From Hoeflea marina (lineage in GTDB: Bacteria > Pseudomonadota > Alphaproteobacteria > Rhizobiales > Rhizobiaceae), in assembly GCF_003182275.1 (NCBI RefSeq), contig NZ_QGTR01000001.1, forward strand, positions 410,130 to 474,129: DNA of 64,000 nt. The letters are read 5' to 3'. Numbering within the stretch: the first letter of the stretch is position 1; each line of letters starts with the position of its first letter. Of this stretch, positions 55,786-64,000 are shown one piece after another. The notes under the pieces were generated by a model. It ran no database searches and was not told where the DNA came from. It saw only the letters and a list, made by a program, of their open reading frames with translations. The translations under genes and the position numbers were made by a program.

Positions 55786-56271
55786 ATGCGGAGGCTGTTG
55801 TCCGCTTGCATCGTCGCGGTCGCCGGTCTGGTCGCGCTGGCCGGCTCGAGCCTTGCCTTCGAGACCAGCCCCGAGCCGCTCGTCATCGAGACCCGGCAAT
55901 GCGCCGCGGCCCCTGCCACGGACGGCTGCCCGCTGCGGTTTTCGGTCGAGCTGGCGCTGACGCCGGCGGATCGCGAGCAGGGACTGATGAACCGCACGGA
56001 AATGGCGTCCGATCACGGCATGCTGTTCCGGTTCGATGCGACGCGCGACGTCTATATGTGGATGAAGAACACCGTCCTGCCGCTCGACATGGTTTTCATT
56101 GCCGAGGACGGGGCAGTGGCGGGCGTCGCGCATGACGCCGTGCCGTTTTCCGAGACCATCATCGCCTCGCCGGGTCCGGTGCGCTACGTGCTTGAGCTCA
56201 ATGCCGGCGTCGCCGCCGCAAGCGGCATCATGGCCGGCGACAGGGTCGTTCATCCCGCGCTCGAGCCGTGA
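55786..56271 (+). CDS. DUF192 (UPF0127) exported protein
   Basis: A 161-residue protein with a signal peptide (about 1-27, ending SSLAFE). The DUF192 core has VELALTPADREQGLMNRTEMASDHGMLF, VYMWMKNTVLPLDMVFI and YVLELNAGVAAASGIMAGD. The biochemical role is not known. It starts one base after the cold shock gene's stop, indicating coupled translation. tRNA-Pro lies 104 bases downstream. Confidence 0.9.
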   Translation: MRRLLSACIVAVAGLVALAGSSLAFETSPEPLVIETRQCAAAPATDGCPLRFSVELALTPADREQGLMNRTEMASDHGMLFRFDATRDVYMWMKNTVLPLDMVFIAEDGAVAGVAHDAVPFSETIIASPGPVRYVLELNAGVAAASGIMAGDRVVHPALEP

Positions 56272-56375
56272 TCCGGCCTTGATTCGATCCTGATCCGAAA
56301 TGGTTTTGGACAGGCGGCGCTTTTGTGTTGCGGCCCTGCCATGAACCGTGTATCCGGACCCTGCCTTGTGAAATT

Positions 56376-56452
<77 letters not shown>

Positions 56453-56850
56453 CAAAGCCCCTGATCCCCGGTGATCTTCCCACTTCGACGACCCAGAAGC
56501 TGTCCGAGACTGATGTCCCGGCCGCCGGCGAAGCCATGACAGCGCCATTGCGAGCGCCGCTCTGCCGATGCGGTCATCGCGGTCCGCCGCCTCTGGCCGA
56601 TACGAAAGGCCGGGGGCCGGCAGATGATCCCGGCGCTGCCGTCCGCCGGCGATGACGCCGAGCGGTTGGTGCGACCGCCCGCAGGCGGGATGGCTCCGGC
56701 ACCCGGCACCCGGCACGCGGCACGCGGCACCCGGCAAAATGCATTGCGGCCCTTTGACTTTCCCTGCCGGGACAGCAGACTGCGCGTCGCGACGCCGCGA
56801 GGCGAATCCGGCGCACCTGAACAGGGCCGGCGCCTGCGAGAGGACACCAC
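56453..56850. other. Gap after tRNA-Pro with heptamer tandem repeats
   Basis: No supported gene. A tandem array of the heptamer GGCAC(C/G)C runs from 56698 to 56732 (five units: CCC, CCC, CGC, CGC, CCC variants), followed by a partial GGCAAAA. It may be a variable-number locus or a relic of slippage. The DmpA-type gene's promoter must lie here. Confidence 0.55.
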
Positions 56851-57888
56851 ATGACGACAGCACAGGACCTGGGCCTCTGGAGCGAGGGGCCGAACTGCCT
56901 TCCGCCGGGATCGCTGAACGCGATCACCGATGTGCCGGGCATTCGCGTGGGTCATCGGACCATGAGCGGCGCCGGGCTCGCGACCGGCGTGACCGCGATC
57001 CTGCCGCATGACGGCGACCTGTTCCGGGACAGGGTTCGCGCCGCCGTCGAGGTCTTCAACGGCTTCGGAAAATCGGCGGGGCTCGTCCAGGTGGCCGAAC
57101 TGGGGACCATCGAGACGCCGATCCTGCTCACCAATACCTTCGGTGTCGCCGCCTGCACGCTGGCGCTCGTCCGCCGCGCCATCGCCGCCAATCCGGGCAT
57201 CGGCCGGAATCTTTCGACCGTCAATGCCGTGGTGCTGGAATGCAATGACGGCGCGGTGAGCGACATCCAGGCGCTGGCCGTGACGGAGGCGGACGCGTTT
57301 GCGGCCCTGGATTCGGCAGCGACCGGACCGGTCGCCCAGGGTGCGGTCGGCGCCGGCACCGGGATGACCGCCTTCGGCTTCAAGGCCGGGATCGGCAGCG
57401 CCTCCCGCCGGATGTCGATCGGGACCCAGGTCTTCACGCTCGGGGCGCTGGTCCTCGCCAATTTCGGGCGCGCCGGCGATCTCGTTCTCCCCGACGGCCG
57501 CCGTCCCGATCCGCGCCGGCCGGCCGAAGCCGAGAAGGGATCGGTCATCGTCATCCTGGCCACCGATCTGCCGCTGTCCGACCGGCAGTTGCAGCGGGTG
57601 ACGCGTCGGGCCGGCGCCGGGCTTGCCCGGCTCGGGGCCTACTGGGGACACGGGTCCGGCGACATCGCGCTGGGATTCACCACCGCCGACCGGCTGGCGC
57701 TCGACGCGCCGGCCTTCCAGGAGATCCGCAGGCTCGGGGACCAGCATATCGACCTGCCCTTCCGCGCGGCGGCGGAGGCGACGCAGGAAGCGGTGCTCAA
57801 CGCGCTCTGCGCGGCCCCGGCCACCACAGGTCGAACCGGCCTGGTCCATCCGTCGCTGGCCGACTGGGCAAGGCGCAGTCCGAAGTGA
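56851..57888 (+). CDS. P1-family (DmpA/S58) peptidase
   Basis: A 345-residue self-processing aminopeptidase-like protein of the DmpA/P1 family. Features: GSLNAITDVPGIRVGHRTM at the start, GAVGAGTGMTAFGFKAGIGSASR, LGALVLANFGRAGDL and EKGSVIVILATDLPL, whose Gly-Ser is the expected autocleavage site and nucleophile. Ends YWGHGSGDIALGFTTADRL. No signal peptide. Members release N-terminal D- or beta-amino acids; the substrate is open. GAGAGG lies before ATG 56851. Confidence 0.9.
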   Translation: MTTAQDLGLWSEGPNCLPPGSLNAITDVPGIRVGHRTMSGAGLATGVTAILPHDGDLFRDRVRAAVEVFNGFGKSAGLVQVAELGTIETPILLTNTFGVAACTLALVRRAIAANPGIGRNLSTVNAVVLECNDGAVSDIQALAVTEADAFAALDSAATGPVAQGAVGAGTGMTAFGFKAGIGSASRRMSIGTQVFTLGALVLANFGRAGDLVLPDGRRPDPRRPAEAEKGSVIVILATDLPLSDRQLQRVTRRAGAGLARLGAYWGHGSGDIALGFTTADRLALDAPAFQEIRRLGDQHIDLPFRAAAEATQEAVLNALCAAPATTGRTGLVHPSLADWARRSPK

Positions 57889-58313
57889 TGGGCGCCGGCC
57901 GGCCCCTCGTGACCGCTCTGCTTGCCGCACCCAGTGTGCAGGCCGAGCAGGCCGTCGACAGCCTTGATGTCGGATTGGCGAGGAAGCTGTGCATGGCGCG
58001 ATGCTGCACCGGCGATTCGGCCCCCCGCGCGTCGCCCGGCGCCGTAACACGGGAGCGCGGCGCCCGCTGCGGGGCGGATGCCTTGCGCCGCTCCGCGCCC
58101 CACAGGGGCAGGGACTGCGGCGGTCCCGGCGGGGCAGGCCTTTGGAACGGCGCGGGGTCGCGCGAGCGCAAAAGGCCCGGCGGTGACGAGAGATAAGCCG
58201 GCGCGGTCAGGTGCTGGAGCGCTTCGCTTTTCACTGAACCGCAGAAGCACTTAGGTTCTTGAGTTGTCGCATTTTCCTGTGACGAAGTGAAATTCACTTC
58301 GTCTGCAAATGCT
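57889..58313. other. Gap between peptidase and methyltransferase genes
   Basis: About 425 bases separating convergent genes. I see no supported gene, RNA or repeat in it. Confidence 0.4.
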
Positions 58314-59492
58314 CTACAGGCCGAGCAGGTCTTCGAGATGATGGCGGCGGATGCCGAACATCGTCTTGATTGCCGCGATCTGCCTGAGAACGGCGTCGGG
58401 ATCGCGGGCGGCGCGCAGATCCCGCTCGGCCACGATGAGGTTGTTCTTCGGCGTGTGCGCGTCGGAGACGAACTCGAACACCTTGGTGCGGTAGCCGTTG
58501 AGCTCCAGCAGCAGCGCCCTGAGGGTGTCGGTGACCATCTCGGCCTGCCGCTCGACGAAGATACCGTGCCGGAGCAGGGCGTTGAGGCGCTGGTCGGGAT
58601 GACCGTCCGCCATCTGCCGGCGGATCTGCTTGTGGCAGCACGGCGCCACCGCGATCAGCGAGGCCTCCGCGCCGATGCCCTTGAAGATCGCGTCGTCGGT
58701 CGCCGTGTCGCACGCATGCAGCGCGATCACCGCATCGGCGCCGGTTGCGTCGAATTCCATGATGCTGCCGGACTGGAAGCTGAGCGCCTCAAACCCGGAT
58801 GCGCGCGCCGTGGCATTGCCGTCGGCGACCAGCTGGTGGCGCATTTCGACGCCGACGATGCGGACCGGCCGCCGGGCCACGGTGGCGAGAAAGTCATAGA
58901 GCGCGAAATCGAGATATCCCTTGCCCGCGCCCATGTCGACGATCAGCGGTCGCTCGGCCCCGATCGCCTTGATGAGTGGCGCGAAGATCTCCACCATCTT
59001 GTTGATCTGGCGGAACTTGTCCTGGGCGTTGTGGCGCACCGCCCCGTCCTTGCCGACAATGCCGAGCGCCTTGAGCCAGGGCTTGTCGGTGGCGGTTAGA
59101 GGACGGTTCTTGGCCCGGTTGTGATCGGTCGAGGGAGCCGCGCGCCCGCTCACCTCTGTGCGATTGACCAGCATCTGATCGCCGGTGCGCTCGAAATCCA
59201 TGTCGAAGCCGGTGGTCGCCAGTTGCGCGCTGCGGAAGTCCCGCGAGAGCGCGGTGCGCAGCAACGCCAGCGCCTCCGGCTCGACGAAGTTCTTGATGAT
59301 GTCGCGCGTCTTGTAGTGATAGGTGAAGGATAACCGGTCCCCGCCCTTGACCGTGATCTTCTTGATCTCGACCGACTTCAGGTCGGAATCCGCGCCGTGA
59401 TAGGCGCCGAGCCGGAGCCGCACCAGCGCGCCGTCGGCAAACGCGGTCCTGGTGGCGCTCAACAGGTCTTCAAGGTGATCGGCGGGGGGCAA
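58314..59492 (-). CDS. Class I SAM-dependent methyltransferase (Methyltransf_32 type)
   Basis: A protein of about 392 residues. The Rossmann methyltransferase part has IVDMGAGKGYLDFALYDFL (motif I), VGVEMRHQL (motif II), ALHACDTATDD and VAPCCHKQIRRQM. The PCCH stretch and this order match the GSTCD/METTL25-like bacterial group. The N-terminal 200 residues are an unassigned domain (SFTYHYKTRDIIKNFVEPEAL). The start is uncertain: TTG 59492 has GAGGA upstream, while an ATG at 59549 lacks a ribosome-binding site. Target unknown. Confidence 0.82.
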   Translation of the reverse strand: MPPADHLEDLLSATRTAFADGALVRLRLGAYHGADSDLKSVEIKKITVKGGDRLSFTYHYKTRDIIKNFVEPEALALLRTALSRDFRSAQLATTGFDMDFERTGDQMLVNRTEVSGRAAPSTDHNRAKNRPLTATDKPWLKALGIVGKDGAVRHNAQDKFRQINKMVEIFAPLIKAIGAERPLIVDMGAGKGYLDFALYDFLATVARRPVRIVGVEMRHQLVADGNATARASGFEALSFQSGSIMEFDATGADAVIALHACDTATDDAIFKGIGAEASLIAVAPCCHKQIRRQMADGHPDQRLNALLRHGIFVERQAEMVTDTLRALLLELNGYRTKVFEFVSDAHTPKNNLIVAERDLRAARDPDAVLRQIAAIKTMFGIRRHHLEDLLGL

Positions 59493-59659
59493 CAGCGTTC
59501 CTCGTGCTCGGATGGCGGACCTGCGACAGACCCGCACCGCACCGGCCATGCTGCGGATTGCGGGCCGCGCGGCTTCCTTCTACCCGTCCGGCCCGCAAAT
59601 GCAAATCGACGCCGTCAACTTCCGGCGCCGCGCCGCCGGCCGCGCCCCGCACGGGCGGT

Positions 59660-60673
59660 TCAGGGCGTGTTGAGATGGCAGGCAGAAAGGTGCCCGGGCG
59701 CCACCTCGAGCCGCGCCGGAACCTCCACCCTGCAGCGATCCATCGCAAACGGGCAGCGCGGATGAAAATGGCAGCCGGACGGCGGCGACAGCGGGCTCGG
59801 CAGTTCCCCGCCCACCGGCTTGAAGCGCCGGCGCGCGGTTTCGATGCGCGGCACCTCCGACAGCAGCGCCTGGGTGTAGGGGTGGTTCGGCCGCGCATAG
59901 ATGTCCCCGACCGGTGCCTCCTCGACGATGCGGCCCAGATACATGATCGCCACCCGGTCGGAGATGTGCTCGACCACGCCGAGATCGTGGCTGATGAACA
60001 GATAGGTGAGATCCAGCTGCTCGCGCAGGTCCATGAAAAGGTTGATGATCTGCGCCTGGATGGAGACATCGAGCGCCGCGACGCTCTCGTCGCAGACGAG
60101 GAACTCCGGCTGCACGGCGAGCGCGCGGGCGATGTTGACCCGCTGTCGCTGGCCGCCGGAGAATTCATGCGGGTAGCGCTGCTTCATCGCCGGATCGAAG
60201 CCCGCCATGCGCATGTAGCGGTCGGCATAGGCGCGGCCTTCCGCCTTCGACAGGCCGTGGGCGCGCGGCGCCTCGGCGACGATTTCCTCGATGCTCATGC
60301 GCGGATTGAGCGCCGCCATCGGGTTCTGGAAGATCATCTGGGTGGCCAGGCCCGCCGCATGGCGCTCCGCCTTGTTCATCTCCGATTGCAGCCTGCCGCG
60401 CCAGCGCAACTCTCCCTCGCTCGGCTCGACGATGTTGGCGACGATGCGGCCGAGCGTCGACTTGCCGCAGCCGCTTTCGCCGACCAGCCCCATCACCTCG
60501 CCCTTGCGGATGACGAGATCGACGCCATCGACGGCATGGACGATCGGCGGCGTCCGGGCGAGGCCGAGCGCGATGGCCGCCCGCGCGGCCAGGTCGGGCG
60601 TTGCCCCGAAGCGGCGGGTGATGTTGCGGGCCTCGACCAGCGGCTCGCCGACAGAAGTGGGATTGGCGTCCAT
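59660..60673 (-). CDS. dppF: Dipeptide/oligopeptide ABC transporter ATP-binding protein (DppF-like)
   Basis: A 337-residue ATPase of the peptide/nickel importer class. Walker A VGESGCGKSTL, signature FSGGQRQRV, Walker B FLVCDESVAALD (Ser where the usual Pro stands), H loop ISHDLGV. The C-terminal oligopeptide motif CHFHPRCPFAMDRC completes the family. Its ATG shares one base with the dppD stop. Last gene of the operon. Confidence 0.94.
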   Translation of the reverse strand: MDANPTSVGEPLVEARNITRRFGATPDLAARAAIALGLARTPPIVHAVDGVDLVIRKGEVMGLVGESGCGKSTLGRIVANIVEPSEGELRWRGRLQSEMNKAERHAAGLATQMIFQNPMAALNPRMSIEEIVAEAPRAHGLSKAEGRAYADRYMRMAGFDPAMKQRYPHEFSGGQRQRVNIARALAVQPEFLVCDESVAALDVSIQAQIINLFMDLREQLDLTYLFISHDLGVVEHISDRVAIMYLGRIVEEAPVGDIYARPNHPYTQALLSEVPRIETARRRFKPVGGELPSPLSPPSGCHFHPRCPFAMDRCRVEVPARLEVAPGHLSACHLNTP

Positions 60674-61650
60674 CAGGCTTGGGCCTCCATGACCGGATTG
60701 ATGCAGCGGTAGCTGCGCCCGGCCTCGGGAACCTGCGGCGGCACCGACAGGCAGCCCGGCAATGCGCGATCGCAGCGCGGACGGAAGCTGCAGCCCTGCG
60801 GCAGATCGGCCATGTTGGGAGACACGCCCGGGATCTGGCGCAGCCGCTCGCCGCGGCGGTTCTGGCTCGGCACCGAGGCGATCAGGCCCCTGGTGTAGGG
60901 GTGGCGCGGAGTGTTGAGCACCTCGGACACGCCGCCGGTCTCCACCAGCCGCCCGGCATACATCACCGCCAACTCGTCGGCGAGGCGCGAGACGATGGCA
61001 AGGTCGTGGGTGATCCAGATCACCGCGGTGTTGCTGACCTCGGCGAGCGTCTGGAACTCGGCGATGATCTGCGACTGGATGGTGACGTCGAGCGCCGTGG
61101 TGGGTTCGTCGGCAATGATCAGGTCGGGCTTGTGCAGCAGGGCGATGGCGATGGCGACGCGCTGGCGCATGCCTCCGGAAAACTCGTGCGGATAGGAGGC
61201 CAGCCGCTCCTCGGGACTGGGGATGCCGACCTGGCCGAGCGCGTCGCGGGCGCGCTCGTGCGCGGTCCGCTCGGAGACATCCTCATGCGCGTGGATGGCC
61301 TCGACCATCTGGGTGCGGATCGACAGCACCGGGTTGAGCGTCATCATCGGATCCTGGAACACCATGGCGATGCGGCGACCGCGCAGCCGCCGCATGGCGT
61401 CCGGATCGAGCCCGACCAGGTCGACGCCGTCGAACAGGATCTGTCCTCCGGTCACCTTGCCGGGGCGGTCGACCAGCCCCATAATCGAGAAGCCGGTCAC
61501 CGACTTGCCCGAACCAGATTCTCCGACGAGACCCAGTACCTTGCCGCGCTCGAGCGAGAAGGAGACGTCGTTGACGGCGCGCAGGCCGGGACGGTCGGGC
61601 TTGGCGGCAAATTCCGTGACCAGGTTTCTGACTTCCAGCAGACTGCTCAT
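60673..61650 (-). CDS. dppD: Dipeptide/oligopeptide ABC transporter ATP-binding protein (DppD-like)
   Basis: A 325-residue ATPase, partner of the DppF-like protein. Walker A VGESGSGKSVT, signature FSGGMRQRV, Walker B IIADEPTTALD, H loop ITHDLAI and the C-terminal CSFRPRCDRALPGC, a cysteine pattern of this subgroup. One base separates it from the upstream permease stop. Confidence 0.95.
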   Translation of the reverse strand: MSSLLEVRNLVTEFAAKPDRPGLRAVNDVSFSLERGKVLGLVGESGSGKSVTGFSIMGLVDRPGKVTGGQILFDGVDLVGLDPDAMRRLRGRRIAMVFQDPMMTLNPVLSIRTQMVEAIHAHEDVSERTAHERARDALGQVGIPSPEERLASYPHEFSGGMRQRVAIAIALLHKPDLIIADEPTTALDVTIQSQIIAEFQTLAEVSNTAVIWITHDLAIVSRLADELAVMYAGRLVETGGVSEVLNTPRHPYTRGLIASVPSQNRRGERLRQIPGVSPNMADLPQGCSFRPRCDRALPGCLSVPPQVPEAGRSYRCINPVMEAQA

Positions 61651-61651
61651 G

Positions 61652-62572
61652 CTAGCTGTTCCTCGGATTGAGAATGTCGCGCAACCGGTCGCCGACGAGA
61701 TTGATGGCGACGATGGTGATGAGCAGGGCGATGCCCGGGAAGAAGCTGATCCAGTAGAGGCCTGAGAGCAGGTACTGGTAGCCGTTGGAGATGAGCATGC
61801 CGAGCGACGGCTCCGTCACCGACGCGCCGAGCCCGAGGAAGGACAGCGTCGCCTCCAGGCCGATGGCGCGCGCCACCTGCATGGTGCCGATGACGATCAC
61901 CGAGGCCAGGCAGTTGGGCAGGAGATGCCGGAACAGGATGCGCCAGCCGGGCAGGCGCAGGCAGCGCGCCGCCTCGATATACTCCTTCTCGCGCTCGACG
62001 AGCGCGGTGGCCCGCACCGTGCGGGCATAGGTGGCCCATTCGGCGATGATCAGAGCGATGACGACATTGATGACGCCCTTGCCGAGGACGGCGAGCATCA
62101 TCAGCGCCATCAGGATGGTCGGAAACGACAGCTGCAGATCGACCAGCCGCATCAGCAGCGTTTCGGTGCGGCCGCCCAGATAGGCCGCCAGCAGGCCCGC
62201 GGCCGTGCCGATGATCGCCGCCGCGATTGCCGAGACCACCCCGACCATGAGCGAGGTGCGCAGGCCGTAGAAGATGCCCGAAAGGATGTCTCGGCCCTGC
62301 GAATCGGTGCCGAGCAGGTACGGCAGGCCGTCGAACGACTGCGACCCCGGCGGCAGCCGGCTGTCCATGATGTCGAGCTGCATCAGGTCGTAGGGGTTCT
62401 GCGGCGAGATCAGCGGCGCCAGCACGGCCACCAGCACGATGACGGCGAGGGCGATGAGCCCGACCACGGCGCCGGGCGATTCCGCGAACTGGCGCAGCCG
62501 CTTGCGGAAGCGGGCAGGGGGCGCCTCGGCGTGAACCGGCAGGTCTTCGGAGGGGACGGGCAGGTCGGTCAT
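61652..62572 (-). CDS. dppC: Dipeptide/oligopeptide ABC transporter permease (DppC-like)
   Basis: A 306-residue permease with about six helices. The N-terminal cytoplasmic segment precedes helix 1 (VVGLIALAVIVLVAVLAPLI); LLGTDSQGRDILSGIFYGLRTSLMVG is typical of the C subunit, and the coupling loop has EYIEAARCLRLPGWRILFRHLLPN. A 3-base gap follows dppB. Confidence 0.94.
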   Translation of the reverse strand: MTDLPVPSEDLPVHAEAPPARFRKRLRQFAESPGAVVGLIALAVIVLVAVLAPLISPQNPYDLMQLDIMDSRLPPGSQSFDGLPYLLGTDSQGRDILSGIFYGLRTSLMVGVVSAIAAAIIGTAAGLLAAYLGGRTETLLMRLVDLQLSFPTILMALMMLAVLGKGVINVVIALIIAEWATYARTVRATALVEREKEYIEAARCLRLPGWRILFRHLLPNCLASVIVIGTMQVARAIGLEATLSFLGLGASVTEPSLGMLISNGYQYLLSGLYWISFFPGIALLITIVAINLVGDRLRDILNPRNS

Positions 62573-62575
62573 GGC

Positions 62576-63550
62576 TTAATCCCGCGCATTCAGCCGGACC
62601 CGCGGGTCGAGCAGGGTGTAGCAGATCTCGATGACGAAATTGAGCACCACGAACAGCACCACCATCATCATCAGGTAGGCGACGATCACCGGGCGGTCGA
62701 GCAGATTGATGCTGTCGATGATGAGCTTGCCCATTCCCGGCCAGGCGAAGATGCTCTCCGTCACCACGGAAAAGGCGATCAGCGAGCCGAATTCGAGGCC
62801 GACGATGGTGATCACCGGGATCATCAGGTTCTTGAGCACATGCACGAAGATCACCCGCCGCTCGGTGAGCCCCTTGGCGCGGGCGAACTTGACATATTCC
62901 TGCGGCAGCACCTCCTGCACTCCGGCGCGCGTCAGCCGCAGCACCAGCGAGGTCTTGAACAGCGCCAGGTTGAAGGCCGGCAGCAGCAGGTGGCGCAGCC
63001 CGTCGCCGGTGAGGAACGACCAGCGGACGCCGAACAGTTCCACCGTGTCGCCGCGGCCGTTCGACGGCAGCCAGCCCAGTTCCACCGAAAACACCAGCAC
63101 CAGCATCAGCCCGACCCAGAATGTGGGCAGCGAGAATCCGAGGATCGAGCCCGACATGATCACCTTGGAGGACACGCGGTTGGGATAGAGGCCGGCATAG
63201 AGGCCGAGCGGCAGCCCGACCGCGAGCGCGATGAAGAGCGCCGTGAAGGCGAGTTCCAGAGTTGCCGGCATGCGCTCGAGGATCAGCCCGAGCGCCGGCT
63301 TGTTGTAGACGAAGCTGGTGCCGAAATCGCCCTGCACGATGCCGCCGAGAAAGCGCAGATATTGCTCCCACAGCGGCTTGTCGAGGCCGAAATGGGCGAT
63401 CACCCGTGCCTTCTCGGCCGCATTGGCATCCGGATTGATCAGGATGTCGACCGGATTGCCGATGACGTTGACGCCGACAAAGACGATCGCCGTCATGGCG
63501 AACAGGACGATGAGGGCCTGGAATGTGCGGCGGATGAGGGACGTCACCAT
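62576..63550 (-). CDS. dppB: Dipeptide/oligopeptide ABC transporter permease (DppB-like)
   Basis: A 324-residue permease with six helices. Motifs: GVNVIGNPVDILINPDAN, GLDKPLWEQYLRFLGG, GDFGTSFVYNKPALGLILERMPATLELA and the loop EYVKFARAKGLTERRVIFVHVLKN. It starts 18 bases after the gamma-glutamyltransferase stop on the same strand. No solute receptor gene is in the window; it may lie beyond the right edge. Confidence 0.94.
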   Translation of the reverse strand: MVTSLIRRTFQALIVLFAMTAIVFVGVNVIGNPVDILINPDANAAEKARVIAHFGLDKPLWEQYLRFLGGIVQGDFGTSFVYNKPALGLILERMPATLELAFTALFIALAVGLPLGLYAGLYPNRVSSKVIMSGSILGFSLPTFWVGLMLVLVFSVELGWLPSNGRGDTVELFGVRWSFLTGDGLRHLLLPAFNLALFKTSLVLRLTRAGVQEVLPQEYVKFARAKGLTERRVIFVHVLKNLMIPVITIVGLEFGSLIAFSVVTESIFAWPGMGKLIIDSINLLDRPVIVAYLMMMVVLFVVLNFVIEICYTLLDPRVRLNARD

Positions 63551-63568
63551 GACGAGGGTCCTTGCTGG

Positions 63569-64000
63569 TCAGTCGACGGACAGGGAAAGTCCGTCGCGCT
63601 GCGGGTCTGCCGCACCCTTCGACACACCGTTTTCGATCTTGATGGCATGCAGCGCCGCAAACGCGAAGGTCTGCGCCGTGCGTGCCACGTCATAGCCGTT
63701 CGCCCTCAGTCCCGCTTCGACCGAGCGGCGGATGCGGTTGCAGATGTCGACCTTGTTGGACACGCCGACGATCCGCGGCGCCACCACGGCCTCGAGCACC
63801 GACATGTCGAAATCGATCATGTTGACGATGCACTGCGCGACCGTCGGAGCGATATAGCTGCCGCCGGGCGCGCCGACAACGATATACGGGTCGTCGCCGC
63901 GAAAGACGATTGTGGGTGCCGCCGAACTCGGCCGCCGCTTGCCGGGCGCGATCGAGCCGGGCCTGCCCGGACGCGGGTCGAAGCGGCTCATCGTGCCGTT
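63569..64000 (-). CDS. ggt: Gamma-glutamyltransferase, C-terminal part (cut by window edge)
   Basis: The C-terminal 143 residues of a gamma-glutamyltransferase; the 5' part lies beyond 64000 and the frame stays open to the edge. Diagnostic sequence is NGTMSRFDPRPGRPGSIAPGKRRPSSAAPTIV with GGDDP... and VGAPGGSYIAPTVAQCIVNMIDFDM, the Ntn-hydrolase core following the cleavage site. It precedes a dipeptide-type ABC transporter, suggesting use of gamma-glutamyl compounds such as glutathione. Confidence 0.9.
   Translation of the reverse strand, partial: NGTMSRFDPRPGRPGSIAPGKRRPSSAAPTIVFRGDDPYIVVGAPGGSYIAPTVAQCIVNMIDFDMSVLEAVVAPRIVGVSNKVDICNRIRRSVEAGLRANGYDVARTAQTFAFAALHAIKIENGVSKGAADPQRDGLSLSVD

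Noticed and set aside
57889-58313. Short frames in the gap after the P1-type peptidase
   Set aside because: All are arginine- and proline-rich shadows with no start signal or family resemblance.

Overview
The window is a stretch of a high-GC alphaproteobacterial chromosome, most likely from the order Hyphomicrobiales (Rhizobiales; a Rhizobiaceae- or Phyllobacteriaceae-like genus such as Hoeflea is a guess from gene content). Support comes from secG followed by pyrG, a sitABCD manganese operon ending at a Fur/Mur-type regulator gene, an aminotransferase-hom-glpX-recJ run, a two-domain cold shock protein followed by a DUF192 gene and tRNA-Pro, a class I PHA synthase, and multicopy palindromes of the CCTCATCCTGAGG type. 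About 59 protein genes and two tRNA genes are called.

Layout. 1-2570: secG and pyrG. 2694-5040 (minus): an atypical, partly AT-rich insert with a SLOG-like plus four-helix membrane protein (SLATT-like architecture, a class linked to nucleotide-signal conflict systems) and a frame-broken upstream partner. 5224-10236: small Rhizobiales-type genes, including two paralogous 145-residue proteins either side of a HisKA_2/HWE-type sensor kinase, then a BON-MscS channel. 10283-12649 (minus): an endonuclease/exonuclease/phosphatase-fold protein and the transhydrogenase sthA. 13237-24095: a catabolic region with a tctCBA-type transporter diverging from a HutC-like GntR repressor, then a lyase of the histidine ammonia-lyase family that lacks the MIO-forming Ala-Ser-Gly triad, an OsmF/ProX-type substrate-binding protein, an ornithine cyclodeaminase homologue, a PhnD-like protein without signal peptide, two permeases and an ATPase. 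GT-A-TA-T-AC dyads overlap or abut the promoters of both transcription units. My reading is uptake and breakdown of a quaternary-ammonium histidine derivative (ergothioneine, hercynine or similar) rather than ordinary histidine utilisation.

24324-36021: a DMT permease, a LysR/SDR divergent pair, sitABCD with a Fur/Mur-like dyad, mur, sfsA-map-radC on the minus strand, and a pair of flavin split-barrel proteins. 36223-45306: a histidine-rich exported protein, a bicovalent-type FAD oxidase, a sulfotransferase, ilvD, phaC (convergent, with a double hairpin between), a lipoprotein and an aminotransferase. 45459-52661: hom, glpX, a repeat-rich tract containing a lone GIY-YIG nuclease, a TrmH-family methyltransferase and recJ. 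52887-64000: tRNA-Glu, an M15-type lipoprotein peptidase, gloA, the double cold shock protein, DUF192, tRNA-Pro, a P1/DmpA-type peptidase, a SAM methyltransferase, and a dipeptide-type ABC transporter behind a gamma-glutamyltransferase gene cut by the right edge.

No CRISPR array, intact insertion sequence, prophage or rRNA gene was seen. Functions are read from motifs and remembered family features; no database search was possible.
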